From contig JBFWXN010000011.1 of NCBI GenBank assembly GCA_050187415.1, positions 1-64,000 of the forward strand: DNA of 64,000 bases, in the 5' to 3' direction. Every line of letters begins with the position of its first letter. Positions within the stretch are counted from its first letter, which is position 1. The stretch comes from Ga0077555 sp050187415. Its GTDB lineage: Bacteria > Pseudomonadota > Alphaproteobacteria > Rhizobiales > Hyphomicrobiaceae. This document shows, in pieces, positions 17,589 through 27,381 of this stretch. Made by a program: the position numbers and the translations under genes. Under the pieces are notes generated by a model. The model did not search any database. It saw only the letters and a program-made list of their open reading frames with translations, and was not told where the DNA came from.

Positions 17589-18623
17589 ATGCTGATGTCG
17601 ATACCGGTGGAGGAGATCCGCCGTAGGGGTAGCGTTCGAGACCGCGACGTTGCCGCGTTGCGGGCCGCCTACGATTCGCGCGAAGAGGTCACCGAGGAAG
17701 AGGCCGAGGCGCTCTTCGCGCTGCATGTTGCAACGCCTGTCCAGGATCCTGCCTGGGCCGACCTGTTCATCGAGATCATCACGGATTACATCGTCGACCA
17801 GGCTCCACCGGCAGGCTATCTGATGGCTGACAACAGCCGCTGGCTCATCGAGCAGGTGAGCGCCTTCGGCCGCATCGAGACCTCCACCGAATTCAACCTA
17901 CTGCTGCACGTGCTAGAGCGCGCCAGATGGTCGCCCCCGACCCTCTCGGCATTCGCCCTCGATCAGATCAGGCACGCGGTCGAACGCGGTAGCGGCCCGC
18001 TTCGCGCGACTCGCAACGTTCCGCCCGGAACGATCGCCGCCAACGAAGTGGCGCTGGCAAGCCGTATCCTAGGCGCAGCCGGCGGAGACACAAGCCTCGC
18101 CCTGACCAGGGCCGAGGCCGATGCGCTCCTTGCCGTCAACCGCGCGATCGACCGGGACGGTGCGTCGCCCGCCTGGAGCGAACTGCTCGTCAGAACGATC
18201 GGATCGAGCGTGCTCGCGTCGCTTGGACATGCTGTGGCTCCGCGCCGCGAAATCATCGACACGCTCGGCAATCCCGCCGGTGCCGCCGGCCTGATCTCGG
18301 TGCTGATTGGCGACGGCATGCATCGCTTCAGCCGGCCAGGGCGGTGCGGCGATGCATCGGACACGGCGTGCCAGGTCTGGCGCTCGGCCCGGCTGCTGAC
18401 GCCCGAGGAACAGTCGCTGATGCGGCTAGAGCGACAACGGCTCGAAATCGTCACCAACGAGGTGATCGAGGATGCGAGCGATATCTGGCTGATCGACGCG
18501 CTTGCGCAGTCGCGCCCCGATGATGAGACCGAGGCCGCCTTGCTCGACTTTGTGATAAGGGAGGCGAGCCAGCTCTCACCTGAAATCGAGCAATATGCGC
18601 GCCGCCGGGCGATCGCGGCCTGA
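17589..18623 (+). CDS. Uncharacterised protein with an internal domain duplication
   Basis: Soluble, acidic, helical protein of 344 residues from the ATG at 17589 (a GTG at 17574 is also in frame). No signal peptide or membrane segment is seen. Two halves resemble each other: residues ~20-85 contain LTEEEAEALFAL-type and DPAWADLFIEIITDYIV, and residues ~148-220 contain LTRAEADALLAVNRAI and SPAWSELLVRTIGSSVL. The shared pattern is EA-ALxA ... PAWxxLxxxxI. A third, weaker copy may follow (LTPEEQSLMRL). Such proteins are seen in alphaproteobacteria without known function. Confidence 0.7.
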   Translation: MLMSIPVEEIRRRGSVRDRDVAALRAAYDSREEVTEEEAEALFALHVATPVQDPAWADLFIEIITDYIVDQAPPAGYLMADNSRWLIEQVSAFGRIETSTEFNLLLHVLERARWSPPTLSAFALDQIRHAVERGSGPLRATRNVPPGTIAANEVALASRILGAAGGDTSLALTRAEADALLAVNRAIDRDGASPAWSELLVRTIGSSVLASLGHAVAPRREIIDTLGNPAGAAGLISVLIGDGMHRFSRPGRCGDASDTACQVWRSARLLTPEEQSLMRLERQRLEIVTNEVIEDASDIWLIDALAQSRPDDETEAALLDFVIREASQLSPEIEQYARRRAIAA

Positions 18624-18747
18624 CGATCCCGGAGACGTGCGGCAAGGGCCACGACGTCTTGTCCCCGAAAGTGCCCAGTCCCCGCTTGCCGAACATGACC
18701 TGCCGTCGCTAGCTTTCGCCAGCAATCAAGATGGCAGGAGAACGACT

Positions 18748-19638
18748 ATGGCGATCGGTTTCATCGGTATCGGCAATATGGGCCTTCCCATGGCCGAGAA
18801 GCTCGTCGGAGCGGCGGACGAGCTTGTCGTGCACGACGCACGCGAAGAGGCTTTGAAGCCGCTCCTCGAAAAACAGGCTCGCCCCGCAACCACGCCGCGC
18901 GAGGTGGGCGACCGCTGCGGCATCGCCTTTGTGTCACTGCCGACCCTCGATTCGCTGAGTGAGGTGGTACTCGGCAAGAATGGCCTCATCCACGGCTCAT
19001 CGGTCAAACTGGTCGTCAACACGTGCACCGTCGGCGTGCCGCTCGTCGAGGAGCTGGAGGCGGCGTTGGCGGCCCGCGGGATCGCCCTCGTCGACTGCCC
19101 GATCAGCGGCGGCCCTCCCGGCGCCCGGGCAGGTACACTCTCGGTGATGGTGTCCGGCAAGCCGGAGCTGGTCGAGCAGATCCGCCCCATGATCTCGCGA
19201 TGGGGTCCGGTCACCGTCGCCGGGCCGAAGCCCGGCCTTGCGCAAGTGCTGAAACTAACCAACAACATTCTCTCGGCTGTGGCGCTCGCGGCATCGCTCG
19301 AGGCCTACGTGATGGGGGCCAAGGGCGGCGTCGATCCGGAGGTGCTGACAGAGGCCATCAATCGCGGCAGTGGTCGCAATAGCGCGACGCAGGACAAGAT
19401 CCCGCGTTCTGTACTGACGCGTACGTTCGACTATGGCGCGCCGATGCATATTCTGACCAAGGACGTCGACTTGGCCATCCAGCAGGCAGACCGACTCGGG
19501 ATACCCATGTGGGTCTGCACTGCAGCGCGGCAGATGTTCAAGAACGCCATGTTCGCCGGCATGGAGAACAAGGACATTACCGAGCTGGTCACGATGATCG
19601 AGCGCGGCGCAGGGTTCGTGTTGCCGAAAACGCGATAG
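18748..19638 (+). CDS. NAD(P)-dependent beta-hydroxyacid dehydrogenase (HIBADH family)
   Basis: Reductase of 296 residues related to 3-hydroxyisobutyrate dehydrogenase and tartronate semialdehyde reductase. The N-terminal Rossmann motif GFIGIGNMGLPMAEKL binds the cofactor. The substrate signature DCPISGGPPGARAGTLSVMV is present. The catalytic Lys lies in the QVLKLTNNILSAV helix. The ATG at 18748 has AGGAG about eight bases upstream. It is the first of three family members in this window (see 28239 and 31183). A perfect 10-bp hairpin follows the gene. Confidence 0.9.
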   Translation: MAIGFIGIGNMGLPMAEKLVGAADELVVHDAREEALKPLLEKQARPATTPREVGDRCGIAFVSLPTLDSLSEVVLGKNGLIHGSSVKLVVNTCTVGVPLVEELEAALAARGIALVDCPISGGPPGARAGTLSVMVSGKPELVEQIRPMISRWGPVTVAGPKPGLAQVLKLTNNILSAVALAASLEAYVMGAKGGVDPEVLTEAINRGSGRNSATQDKIPRSVLTRTFDYGAPMHILTKDVDLAIQQADRLGIPMWVCTAARQMFKNAMFAGMENKDITELVTMIERGAGFVLPKTR

Positions 19639-19665
19639 CCCCGGCTGAAGGCCCTTGCAGGAGGT

Positions 19666-19689
19666 GCAGCGCCGAGGGTTCGGCGCTGC
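19666..19689. terminator. Hairpin between convergent genes (10-bp perfect stem)
   Basis: GCAGCGCCGA / TCGGCGCTGC with loop GGGT, between the dehydrogenase (stop 19638) and the SPOR protein (stop 19722). The symmetric stem can act on both transcripts. No T tract follows. Confidence 0.65.
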
Positions 19690-19721
19690 GCTTGGCCTCG
19701 CTATCCGAAGGAGAGCCTTCG

Positions 19722-20849
19722 TCAGCGATCGAGAACCACGCAATCCATCTGGCGACTGCGCAGGCTGGCGCACACGGTCGATGCCTGCTTCACATCGGAG
19801 AACGAGCCGATTCGAACGCGATAGAAACGCCCCATGTTGCCGTAGACGTCCTCCACGATCTCCACCGTGCGCTTGCCGACGAGGGCCGCGTCCTCGCGGC
19901 GAACCTTGGCCGCCATCGCCTCGGCCTCGGTCTTCGAGCGCACCGCCGCCAGTTGCAGCTTGTAGGCTCCAGCGCCGGCCGGTGCCGCCTTGCTTTGCGG
20001 ATTGGCACGATGCGCACGCGGTGCGGGCGTGATCCGCTGTGGCTCCGAGCTGCTGATCGCCGGCATTTTTGGTCTCGGCGTCGGACCGACGGCGCCTGTC
20101 GTCTCCGGGGGCGCTCCGGACGATTGCCCCCCACCAAAGAGATTTGAGAAAAAGCCTGTAATGCCGCCACCGCCCGATGTGGTCTCCGAAGCGTCCTGTT
20201 GCACCGGGCGCGGAGCGGTCGACCACGATCCTTCAGCCGCGGGCGAGGACGCCAGCGCCGCTCGTGCGGTCCCCGCCGACGCCGAGGTCTTGACCGGCCG
20301 ATCTGCGCTTTCCTTTTGCCTTGTCGGTACGGCGGGTGCCACCGTCACCCTGTTATTCCACGCAGACGACGCCCCGTGCGTCGTCTCTGCCCGGGCCGTC
20401 TCCGGACGCGATGGCGGGCCGTTCGCGATGCCGGAGCTCTGCATGGCCTTGGCACGGGCGGCCGTTGCGGACTCGCGCTCTTGCCCGGCGAGCCCCCCCT
20501 TGAGCCAAAGCGCGCTGTCGAGGTCCGCGATGGCTTCGACGGCGCGTCCTTGCTGGAGGTGCGCCTCTCCGCGAATGGCGAGCGCCCGCGCGGTGCTTCG
20601 CGTATCCTTCTTGGGAGAGAGCAGAACCGCATCGGCCAGTTGCTGAGCCGTCTGCGCCTTACCGTCGGTCAACGCGCGCCGTGCCTTGTCGAGCGCGGCT
20701 TCGGCATCCACCGACTGCGCGGCCGTCTTTGCGGCCGTCTTTCCGGATTTCTTCGGCTTCGGCGCGCCTTGCACTTCCGAGATCGCGAACGATACCGGCG
20801 CAAGCGCAACCATAACGCCAGCCATGACGACCGTGCGGACAATGCGCAT
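19722..20849 (-). CDS. Secreted SPOR domain-containing protein
   Basis: Protein of 375 residues with a signal peptide (about 1-23, ending VSFA). A lysine/alanine-rich stretch follows, then TPR-like helices (about 45-125), a long low-complexity Pro/Ser/Ala linker and a C-terminal SPOR domain (about 290-375: YKLQLAAVRSKTEAEAMAAKV ... FYRVRIGSFSDVKQASTVCASLR). SPOR domains bind denuded septal peptidoglycan, so a role at the division site or in cell-wall remodelling is likely. The ATG at 20849 is preferred over the GTG directly before it because GGGGGAG is well spaced from it. The gene lies downstream of glmS on the same strand. Confidence 0.85.
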   Translation of the reverse strand: MRIVRTVVMAGVMVALAPVSFAISEVQGAPKPKKSGKTAAKTAAQSVDAEAALDKARRALTDGKAQTAQQLADAVLLSPKKDTRSTARALAIRGEAHLQQGRAVEAIADLDSALWLKGGLAGQERESATAARAKAMQSSGIANGPPSRPETARAETTHGASSAWNNRVTVAPAVPTRQKESADRPVKTSASAGTARAALASSPAAEGSWSTAPRPVQQDASETTSGGGGITGFFSNLFGGGQSSGAPPETTGAVGPTPRPKMPAISSSEPQRITPAPRAHRANPQSKAAPAGAGAYKLQLAAVRSKTEAEAMAAKVRREDAALVGKRTVEIVEDVYGNMGRFYRVRIGSFSDVKQASTVCASLRSRQMDCVVLDR

Positions 20850-20982
20850 CACGGCTCCCCCTATTTGATTCGTGCCGTCTCCCCTTGGCGCAGCTTATTC
20901 AAGATCGCGAGAATGCGGCAAGCGCACGACGAGCAGCTAATCCGCCGCAGAGCAAAACTCCGATCGAACCTTGCGAATCGAT

Positions 20983-22803
20983 TTACTCGACGGTCACCGA
21001 CTTGGCGAGATTGCGTGGCTGATCGACATCGGTCCCCATCAGCACGGCCGTGTGGTAGGCGATCAGCTGCATCGGCAGAGCATAGACGACCGGACTCACG
21101 AAGGGGTGGACCTGCGGCATGCGCAGATGCGCCGTCACCGTGCATCCCACAGCTTCGGGGTCGGCATTGGACACGAGAACGATCTTGCCGCCTCGTGCCG
21201 CAACTTCCTGCACGTTGGAAATTGTCTTCTCGAAAAGATCGTCCTCCGGCGCTACCACCACGACCGGCACGTTCTCGTCGATCAGCGCGATCGGACCGTG
21301 CTTCAGCTCACCGGCCGCGTAGCCCTCGGCGTGGATGTAGGAGATCTCCTTCAGCTTCAGCGCACCCTCGAGCGCGATCGGGAAAGACACACCGCGCCCC
21401 AGGTAGAGAACGTCACGCGCCTTCGACATCCACAATGCCATTTCGTCGTAGCGCCGATCTTCGCGCAGGAGTGCCGTAAGGTGGCGTGGCACCTCGATCA
21501 GTGCCTGAACCAGTTCGCGCTCGCGCTCCGTCGACAACAGCCCGCGAGAACGCGCCAACGCGAGCGCAAGGCACGCAAGCGCCGAAAGCTGGCAGGTGAA
21601 CGCTTTGGTCGACGCGACGCCGATCTCCGGGCCCGCGAGCGTCGGCAGCACCACATCGCTCTCCCGCGCGATGGTCGAGGTGTGCACGTTCACCACCGAG
21701 ACGATCCGCTGGCCGGCCGCCTTGCAATATCTCAGCGTCGCAAGGGTGTCTGCGGTCTCGCCCGACTGCGAGATGAACAGGGCAAGTCCGCCCTCGGGCA
21801 GCGGCGCCTCCCGGTATCGCAGCTCCGAGGCGACATCGATCTCGACCGGCACGCGTGCATAACGCTCGATCCAGTACTTGGCGACAAGGCCCGCATAGTA
21901 GGCAGTGCCACAGGCCGAGATCGTCACGCGCGTGATCTTGGACAGATCGATGCCGAGATCCGGAAAGCGCACCTGACCGCTGGCCATGTCGATGTAGTTC
22001 GTCAGCGTATGGCTGATCACTTCTGCCTGCTCGTGGATCTCCTTGAGCATGAAATGGCGGTGGTTGCCCTTGTCGATCAGGAAGCCCGATGCCTGGCTGG
22101 CCACGATCGGCCGGTCGACACGGCGGCCTTGGCGGTCGCGAACCTCGACGCTGTTGCGCCGCAGGATCGCCCAATCGCCTTCCTCGAGATAGGTGATGCG
22201 GTCCGTGAAAGGCGCCAGCGCAATCGCATCCGAGCCGAGGTACATCTGTCCGTCACCATGCCCGACGGCCAACGGGCTACCTTCGCGCGCCCCGATCATG
22301 AGGTCATCGTGGCCGGCGAAGATGATGGCGAGCGCAAAGGCTCCGCGCAGTCGCTTCAGCGCTTGGCCGGTCGCCGCGATCGGGTCCATTCCCTTCTTCA
22401 TCTCGTACGTGATGAGATGAGCAATGACCTCCGTGTCGGTCTCCGACGTGAACGCGGCGCCGGCACGGATCAACTCGTCCCGCAACTCGCGAAAATTCTC
22501 GATAATGCCATTGTGTACGACGGAGACATTCTCGGACATGTGTGGATGCGCGTTGCGCTCGTTCGGTGCGCCGTGTGTCGCCCACCGGGTGTGGCCAATT
22601 CCGGCACGCCCCATGAGCGGCTCTCGCGCCAGGCGCTCGCTCAGGTTGCGAAGTTTGCCTTCTGCGCGCCGGCGCTCCAGGTGGCCGTTCTCGACAGTCG
22701 CCACGCCCGCCGAATCGTAGCCGCGATATTCGAGGCGCCGAAGTGCGTCGACCAGATCCAGCGCGACAGGCTCTGCCCCGAGAATTCCCACAATCCCGCA
22801 CAT
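20983..22803 (-). CDS. glmS: Glutamine--fructose-6-phosphate aminotransferase (isomerizing)
   Basis: GlmS, 606 residues, makes glucosamine-6-phosphate from fructose-6-phosphate and glutamine, the first step to UDP-GlcNAc. The ATG at 22803 gives MCGIVG, so Cys2 becomes the N-terminal nucleophile after Met removal; the frame's earlier start at 22863 would bury it. The glutaminase domain includes LEYRGYDSAG and HTRWATHG. Two SIS domains follow (about 290-600), with ISQSGETADT and STKAFTCQL. The C-terminus DQPRNLAKSVTVE is the conserved end. glmU follows upstream on the same strand across a 276-base gap. Confidence 0.97.
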   Translation of the reverse strand: MCGIVGILGAEPVALDLVDALRRLEYRGYDSAGVATVENGHLERRRAEGKLRNLSERLAREPLMGRAGIGHTRWATHGAPNERNAHPHMSENVSVVHNGIIENFRELRDELIRAGAAFTSETDTEVIAHLITYEMKKGMDPIAATGQALKRLRGAFALAIIFAGHDDLMIGAREGSPLAVGHGDGQMYLGSDAIALAPFTDRITYLEEGDWAILRRNSVEVRDRQGRRVDRPIVASQASGFLIDKGNHRHFMLKEIHEQAEVISHTLTNYIDMASGQVRFPDLGIDLSKITRVTISACGTAYYAGLVAKYWIERYARVPVEIDVASELRYREAPLPEGGLALFISQSGETADTLATLRYCKAAGQRIVSVVNVHTSTIARESDVVLPTLAGPEIGVASTKAFTCQLSALACLALALARSRGLLSTERERELVQALIEVPRHLTALLREDRRYDEMALWMSKARDVLYLGRGVSFPIALEGALKLKEISYIHAEGYAAGELKHGPIALIDENVPVVVVAPEDDLFEKTISNVQEVAARGGKIVLVSNADPEAVGCTVTAHLRMPQVHPFVSPVVYALPMQLIAYHTAVLMGTDVDQPRNLAKSVTVE

Positions 22804-23079
22804 ATCAAACCTCTCGATCGTATCGCAGCGAGACAAGCGCGCCGGACCGGGCCTGGACAGCACACACCCGACCCCGAATGTCCGACCCGTCTATCCGAAC
22901 TGCAAGATTGCGACCAGTTGCATCGACACAAATCTGTCAAGCCGTAGCCGGCAAGCGCCTCGGCGCGCCTGACGCGGTGCCACGGGGGCACCCGACAAGG
23001 TATTCGGCAGAGGCGCGAGTCGCTCAAGACACGTTCGGTTACACAACCTTACGACGCAGCGGCCGGACGACGCGCCGAT

Positions 23080-24462
23080 TTACTCCGCGGCGCGGCCAGT
23101 CTTCCGCCGCTCCATCATGATGCGGAATTTTGCGGCCCACCCCGGGCGCTCGGCCTGCTCGGGCCGCGTGATGGCCAGCGCGTTGTCGGAGACATTCTTG
23201 GTCACCACGCTGCCCGAGGCGACATACGCGCCTTCCCCAACCTTCACTGGCGCGACGAGGGACGAGTTCGAGCCGATGAACGCCCCCGCGCCTATGACCG
23301 TCTCGTGCTTGAAGTAGCCATCGTAGTTGCAGAAGATCGTGCCAGCCCCGATGTTGGCACCCGCACCGACTCGGCCGTCGCCGATATAGGCAAGGTGGTT
23401 GGCCTTCGCCCCGGCTTCGAGCTTTGCGTTCTTCACCTCGACGAAGTTTCCGATATGCACGTCCGGACCCACGTCTGCTCCGGGCCGAAGTCGCGCGAAC
23501 GGCCCGATCTCCGCACCGGACCTGATCACGACCCCCGCGCGGCTCTTCTGGTCGAAACCCTGGATGTGTGAATTGGCTTTGATCGTCACGCGATCCTCGA
23601 CCGTCACGCCCGGCCCGAAGAAGACGTTCGGCTCGATGACCACGTCCTTGCCGATCCGCGTGTCATGGCTGAACCAGACCGTTTCGGGCGCCGTCAACGT
23701 GACACCATCGAGCATCACCTCCTGCCGGCGAGTCTGCTGCCAGATCGCCTCGGCAATCGCCAGTTGATCTCGCGAATTGACCCCCATCACTTCCCGCTCA
23801 GGGCACTCGACGACGGCCGCCCGAAGCCCATCTCCGCGCGCGATTTCCACAGCATCGGTCAGATAATACTCGCCTTTCGCATTTCCGTTCGAAATCCGAT
23901 CCAGGATCGACAGCAGGTGCGGTGTGCGAAACGCCATGACACCCGAGTTGCATAACCCGACGGCGAGTTCCGCCCGGCTAGCGTCTTTCTCTTCGCGAAT
24001 GGCGAGCAAGTTCCCGACGTCGTCTGTCAGCAGCCGCCCGTACCCGCTCGGATCTGACGGCCGAAACCCGAGCACGGCGACCCCGGCACCATCGTCGAGC
24101 ACGGCACGCAAGCCTCTTAGGGTCGCACCGCCGATCAGTGGGGTGTCCCCGTAAACAACCATGACGTCACCGCGATGGCGCTCGAGCAGCGTGCGGGTCG
24201 AAAGCACCGCGTGGCCGGTTCCCAGTTGCTGGTCCTGGACAAAAACTTCGATGGCCTCATGGCCCTCGCGCGCCTCGCGGGCCACACGCTCCATGCCAGG
24301 CCCCACGACGAGCGCCGACATCCCGGCGCCGGCGGCCCGGGCCGCCTGCAGTACGTGACAGACCATCGGCCTGCCCGCGATCGGATGGAGGACCTTCGGC
24401 AAAGCCGATTTCATTCGCGTGCCCTTGCCCGCGGCAAGAACGATGGTCAACAGCGGGTGCAT
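23080..24462 (-). CDS. glmU: Bifunctional UDP-GlcNAc diphosphorylase / glucosamine-1-phosphate N-acetyltransferase
   Basis: GlmU, 460 residues, acetylates glucosamine-1-phosphate and then couples it to UTP to give UDP-GlcNAc for peptidoglycan and LPS. The N-terminal pyrophosphorylase domain begins LAAGKGTRMKSALPKVLH, a G-x-G-T-R-M nucleotide loop. The C-terminal half is a left-handed beta-helix of hexapeptide repeats, with FVEVKNAKLEAGAKANHLAYIGD and NCYD-like NYDGYFKHET. It is adjacent to glmS, as in many alphaproteobacteria. Confidence 0.97.
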   Translation of the reverse strand: MHPLLTIVLAAGKGTRMKSALPKVLHPIAGRPMVCHVLQAARAAGAGMSALVVGPGMERVAREAREGHEAIEVFVQDQQLGTGHAVLSTRTLLERHRGDVMVVYGDTPLIGGATLRGLRAVLDDGAGVAVLGFRPSDPSGYGRLLTDDVGNLLAIREEKDASRAELAVGLCNSGVMAFRTPHLLSILDRISNGNAKGEYYLTDAVEIARGDGLRAAVVECPEREVMGVNSRDQLAIAEAIWQQTRRQEVMLDGVTLTAPETVWFSHDTRIGKDVVIEPNVFFGPGVTVEDRVTIKANSHIQGFDQKSRAGVVIRSGAEIGPFARLRPGADVGPDVHIGNFVEVKNAKLEAGAKANHLAYIGDGRVGAGANIGAGTIFCNYDGYFKHETVIGAGAFIGSNSSLVAPVKVGEGAYVASGSVVTKNVSDNALAITRPEQAERPGWAAKFRIMMERRKTGRAAE

Positions 24463-24653
24463 CCTGCGCCCTCCTCTTCCATCAGGCCGAGCCTACCAAC
24501 GCCCTCGGACCGGCGTCTGGGGCTCCAATGCCGCGAATGGTTCAGGCAAATCGACACTCGGCAGCGCCATACGCTCTGCGCCCAAATCGCCCGAGCCGCA
24601 ACGGGAGGACTGCCGTTTTCCAAAGCTACCGGCATCGACCCGTCCAGCGCGGG

Positions 24654-25628
24654 TCAGAGGTCTCTCGCGTTGAAGGTGTCACAGTCCTGGATCTGGGCAC
24701 TCTCGAGGCCGCGCCGGAACCAGCGCACGCGCTGGGCCGACGAACCGTGCGTGAACGCATCCGGCACGACCCGGCCCGTCTGTTGACGCTGGATCATGTC
24801 GTCACCGATCGCCTGGGCCGCGTTCAGCCCTTCCTCTACGTCACCGGGTTGCAGGCGGTTCTTGACTTGATGGTTCAGCGCGGCCCAGACGCCGGCGAAG
24901 CAATCGGCCTGCAGCTCCATGCGCACCTGGATCTGGTTCGCATCACGCTCGGAGCGGGCATTCTGCTTCGCTGCCTGCACCTTATCGGCAATGCCGAGCA
25001 GCGTCTGCACGTGATGGCCGACCTCATGCGCAACCACATAGGCCTGGGCGAAGTCACCCGGCGCGTTGAAGCGACGCTTCAGCTCCTGGTAAAATGATAG
25101 ATCGATGTAGATCTTCTGGTCCAGCGGACAATAGAAGGGCCCCATTGCAGCCTGCCCCGTGCCGCATGCCGTCGGAAAGGCGCCCGAGAAGATCACGAGT
25201 TTCGGCTCACGATACTTGCGCCCGAACGATTTGAAGACGCTATTCCAGACATCTTCCGTATCGGCCAGGACACGACCGACGAATTTCTTCATTTCGTCCT
25301 GGCTGGCATCGACCTGGTTGCCCTTGCCTGGGATCTCGAATGGACTGCGCCCGCTTCTGTCGCTGCCCGGATCGATTCGGGGGAACTGCGGGATCTCGAT
25401 GCCACCACCGCCACCACCGAGGCCTCCGCGCAGAATGTCGAGCGGATTGATGCCGAAGAGGAGCATGACCGCGCCGATGATCAGCAGCGTCGTGATGCTG
25501 AAGCCACCCCGGCCGCCTCCCATAGGGATCGGGATGCGCATGCCGCCCCGACCGAAGGGAGAACCGCCGCCCTCTCCGCGCCGATCTTCGACGTTGCCAC
25601 TCTCACGATCGCTGTCGTCGTAGCGCAT
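24654..25628 (-). CDS. Neutral zinc metallopeptidase, YpfJ/KPN_02809 family
   Basis: Membrane-anchored putative zinc protease of 324 residues. A glycine/arginine-rich N-terminus is followed by one membrane segment (about 44-60) and a glycine-rich linker. The peptidase domain has the zinc motif H201-E-V-G-H205 in YVVAHEVGHHVQTLLG, then LQADCFAGVWA with the third ligand region. The tail THGSSAQRVRWFRRGLES matches the family. Physiological substrates of the family are unknown. The ATG at 25628 is chosen; the TTG immediately before it is also in frame. Confidence 0.9.
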   Translation of the reverse strand: MRYDDSDRESGNVEDRRGEGGGSPFGRGGMRIPIPMGGGRGGFSITTLLIIGAVMLLFGINPLDILRGGLGGGGGGIEIPQFPRIDPGSDRSGRSPFEIPGKGNQVDASQDEMKKFVGRVLADTEDVWNSVFKSFGRKYREPKLVIFSGAFPTACGTGQAAMGPFYCPLDQKIYIDLSFYQELKRRFNAPGDFAQAYVVAHEVGHHVQTLLGIADKVQAAKQNARSERDANQIQVRMELQADCFAGVWAALNHQVKNRLQPGDVEEGLNAAQAIGDDMIQRQQTGRVVPDAFTHGSSAQRVRWFRRGLESAQIQDCDTFNARDL

Positions 25629-25780
25629 CAAACATCACCCTGTGTGAGCCTCGGCACTCGCAACCCAGATACAGAGCACTTGCCGAGAGTTCCAATCAAA
25701 TTCAGCACGCCGATCGATCCGGCACAAGCCGCGGGGCCCTGCCCGCGGAACGCGATGAGACGCGAGGAGCAACATCGCGC

Positions 25781-27211
25781 CTAAGACTTGACCGGGCCGC
25801 TCGTGCGGGCTGCCCCACCCGCGGATTTGTCGGTTAAGACCAACGTTCCCTCGGCAGCCCTCGACTTGGCTTTCGGCGACGAGCGTTGGAGACTGCGCAC
25901 GGCACGCGACGCCACGACCTCGCCGTCGTTGGCATAGGCCTCGTGATTGCGCTCGATATCCTTCAGCTCGTAGAGGTAGTTGACCATCAGACCGTGTGCC
26001 TCTCGCAACCCCTTCTCGGACACGTCGCCCAGCCAGTTGATCCGCTCGAGGCGCGCACCGTTGCCGAGATGGAAACGCGCGACCGGGTCGATTGGCCGAG
26101 CGTCGTGGCTGCGCGCCTGCAAAAAATAATGGGCGGCGAGCGTCAGAAGCGTCGGCTTCAGCGCTTCGGCCTCTTCGGGATCATCGATCCAGCCCGGATC
26201 GCTCAGCATCTGCAGTGCGACGCGGTCGGCGTCGGTTACGACGCGGCCGGCCTCGTCGGCGACAGCGCGATCGAGCCAGCGGGCGAACGTGGGTACCGGT
26301 GACAGCGTAACGAACGTCTTGAGCTGCGGCTGCTCGCGGGCCAATTCCTCGACCACTTGCTTGATCAGGAAGTTGCCGAACGAAATACCGCGCAACCCTT
26401 CCTGGCAGTTCGAAATCGAATAGAAGACGGCCGTTGTCGGGCTCGACCGGCTGTCGCCTGCAGCGGGCGGCGGCTCTCCGATCAGGTTTTGGATGTGCCC
26501 CGGCACATCGCGGGTCAGCGCCACTTCCACGAAGATGAGCGGCTCGTCGATCAGCGATGGGTGGAAGAACGCAAAGCAGCGCCGATCGGCAGGCTCGAGG
26601 CGTCGCCTGAGATCTTCCCACCCCTGGATCTCGTGCACCGCCTCGTAGCGGATGATCTTCTCGAGGATTGCGGCCGGCGTCTGCCAGTCGATACGCCGGA
26701 GCACGAGGAAGCCCCGATTGAACCATGAGGCGAAGAGGTGGGCCATATCCTCATCGACGGCCATAAACCCTGGTTCGCCCTTCATCAGCCGCAAGAGGTC
26801 GCGCCGCATGGCGACAATTTCGCCGGTCGCTCCAGGAGCGAGGTTCAGGCGGCGAAAGAACTCCTGGCGCGGACTTTCCACGGCGTTGCGCAGCTCGTGC
26901 ATGGTCGCTTCGCCGGGGCTGTCCAGGAAGGCGGCAGCTGCACGCTTCACCGCATCGGGCTTCGGCTTGAAGTCGTCTGCGATCACACGGAACACCGCCT
27001 TACGTCCCTCGGGATCGAGGCTGCGGTAGCGATCGAGAAGCTCTCGTGCAATCGCTACCCCGGACGCCTCGCCGCGCCCGGAAAGCAACGCCCTGGCGAG
27101 ACCGCCGACGTCCTCTTCCTGCGCTCCGACCAGTGCGCTCGGAAGGTATTGCCGACCCTGCTCCGCGACCGTCGTCAGCAGATCCTGCAGGAACGAGACG
27201 TTGATCGGCAT
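25781..27211 (-). CDS. Malonyl-CoA decarboxylase
   Basis: Decarboxylase of 476 residues converting malonyl-CoA to acetyl-CoA and CO2. The N-terminal helical domain (about 60-150, with LAPGATGEIVAMRRDLL) is followed by the GNAT-like catalytic domain with FFHPSLIDEPLIFVEVAL, FYSISNCQEGLRGISFGNFLIKQV and TLSPVPTFARWLD. These agree with MLYCD/MatA proteins. The usual malonate-use partners (malonyl-CoA synthetase matB and a matC transporter) are not adjacent, so it may serve to control malonyl-CoA levels. The C-terminus is a basic, Ser/Ala-rich tail. Confidence 0.92.
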   Translation of the reverse strand: MPINVSFLQDLLTTVAEQGRQYLPSALVGAQEEDVGGLARALLSGRGEASGVAIARELLDRYRSLDPEGRKAVFRVIADDFKPKPDAVKRAAAAFLDSPGEATMHELRNAVESPRQEFFRRLNLAPGATGEIVAMRRDLLRLMKGEPGFMAVDEDMAHLFASWFNRGFLVLRRIDWQTPAAILEKIIRYEAVHEIQGWEDLRRRLEPADRRCFAFFHPSLIDEPLIFVEVALTRDVPGHIQNLIGEPPPAAGDSRSSPTTAVFYSISNCQEGLRGISFGNFLIKQVVEELAREQPQLKTFVTLSPVPTFARWLDRAVADEAGRVVTDADRVALQMLSDPGWIDDPEEAEALKPTLLTLAAHYFLQARSHDARPIDPVARFHLGNGARLERINWLGDVSEKGLREAHGLMVNYLYELKDIERNHEAYANDGEVVASRAVRSLQRSSPKAKSRAAEGTLVLTDKSAGGAARTSGPVKS

Positions 27212-27381
27212 GGCACCTCCGCTTTCGTGTCCGGTGACGGCACGCTCCCGGTTTAGAGCTCAGATCGAGACTGGGCAATGCTGACGCTGCTGCGGCGAAG
27301 CCCCCGATGTTCCCGAAACACTCGACCGGCGCCGCGCGAGACGGCATGCTCGCCGCCATTCAATCCAGCGCAGGAGGCCCC

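Noticed and set aside
20971..22947. A 658-residue open frame on the plus strand
   Set aside because: It is the exact antisense of glmS. The translation is Arg/His/Asp-rich without motifs, a common artefact of high-GC codon use.
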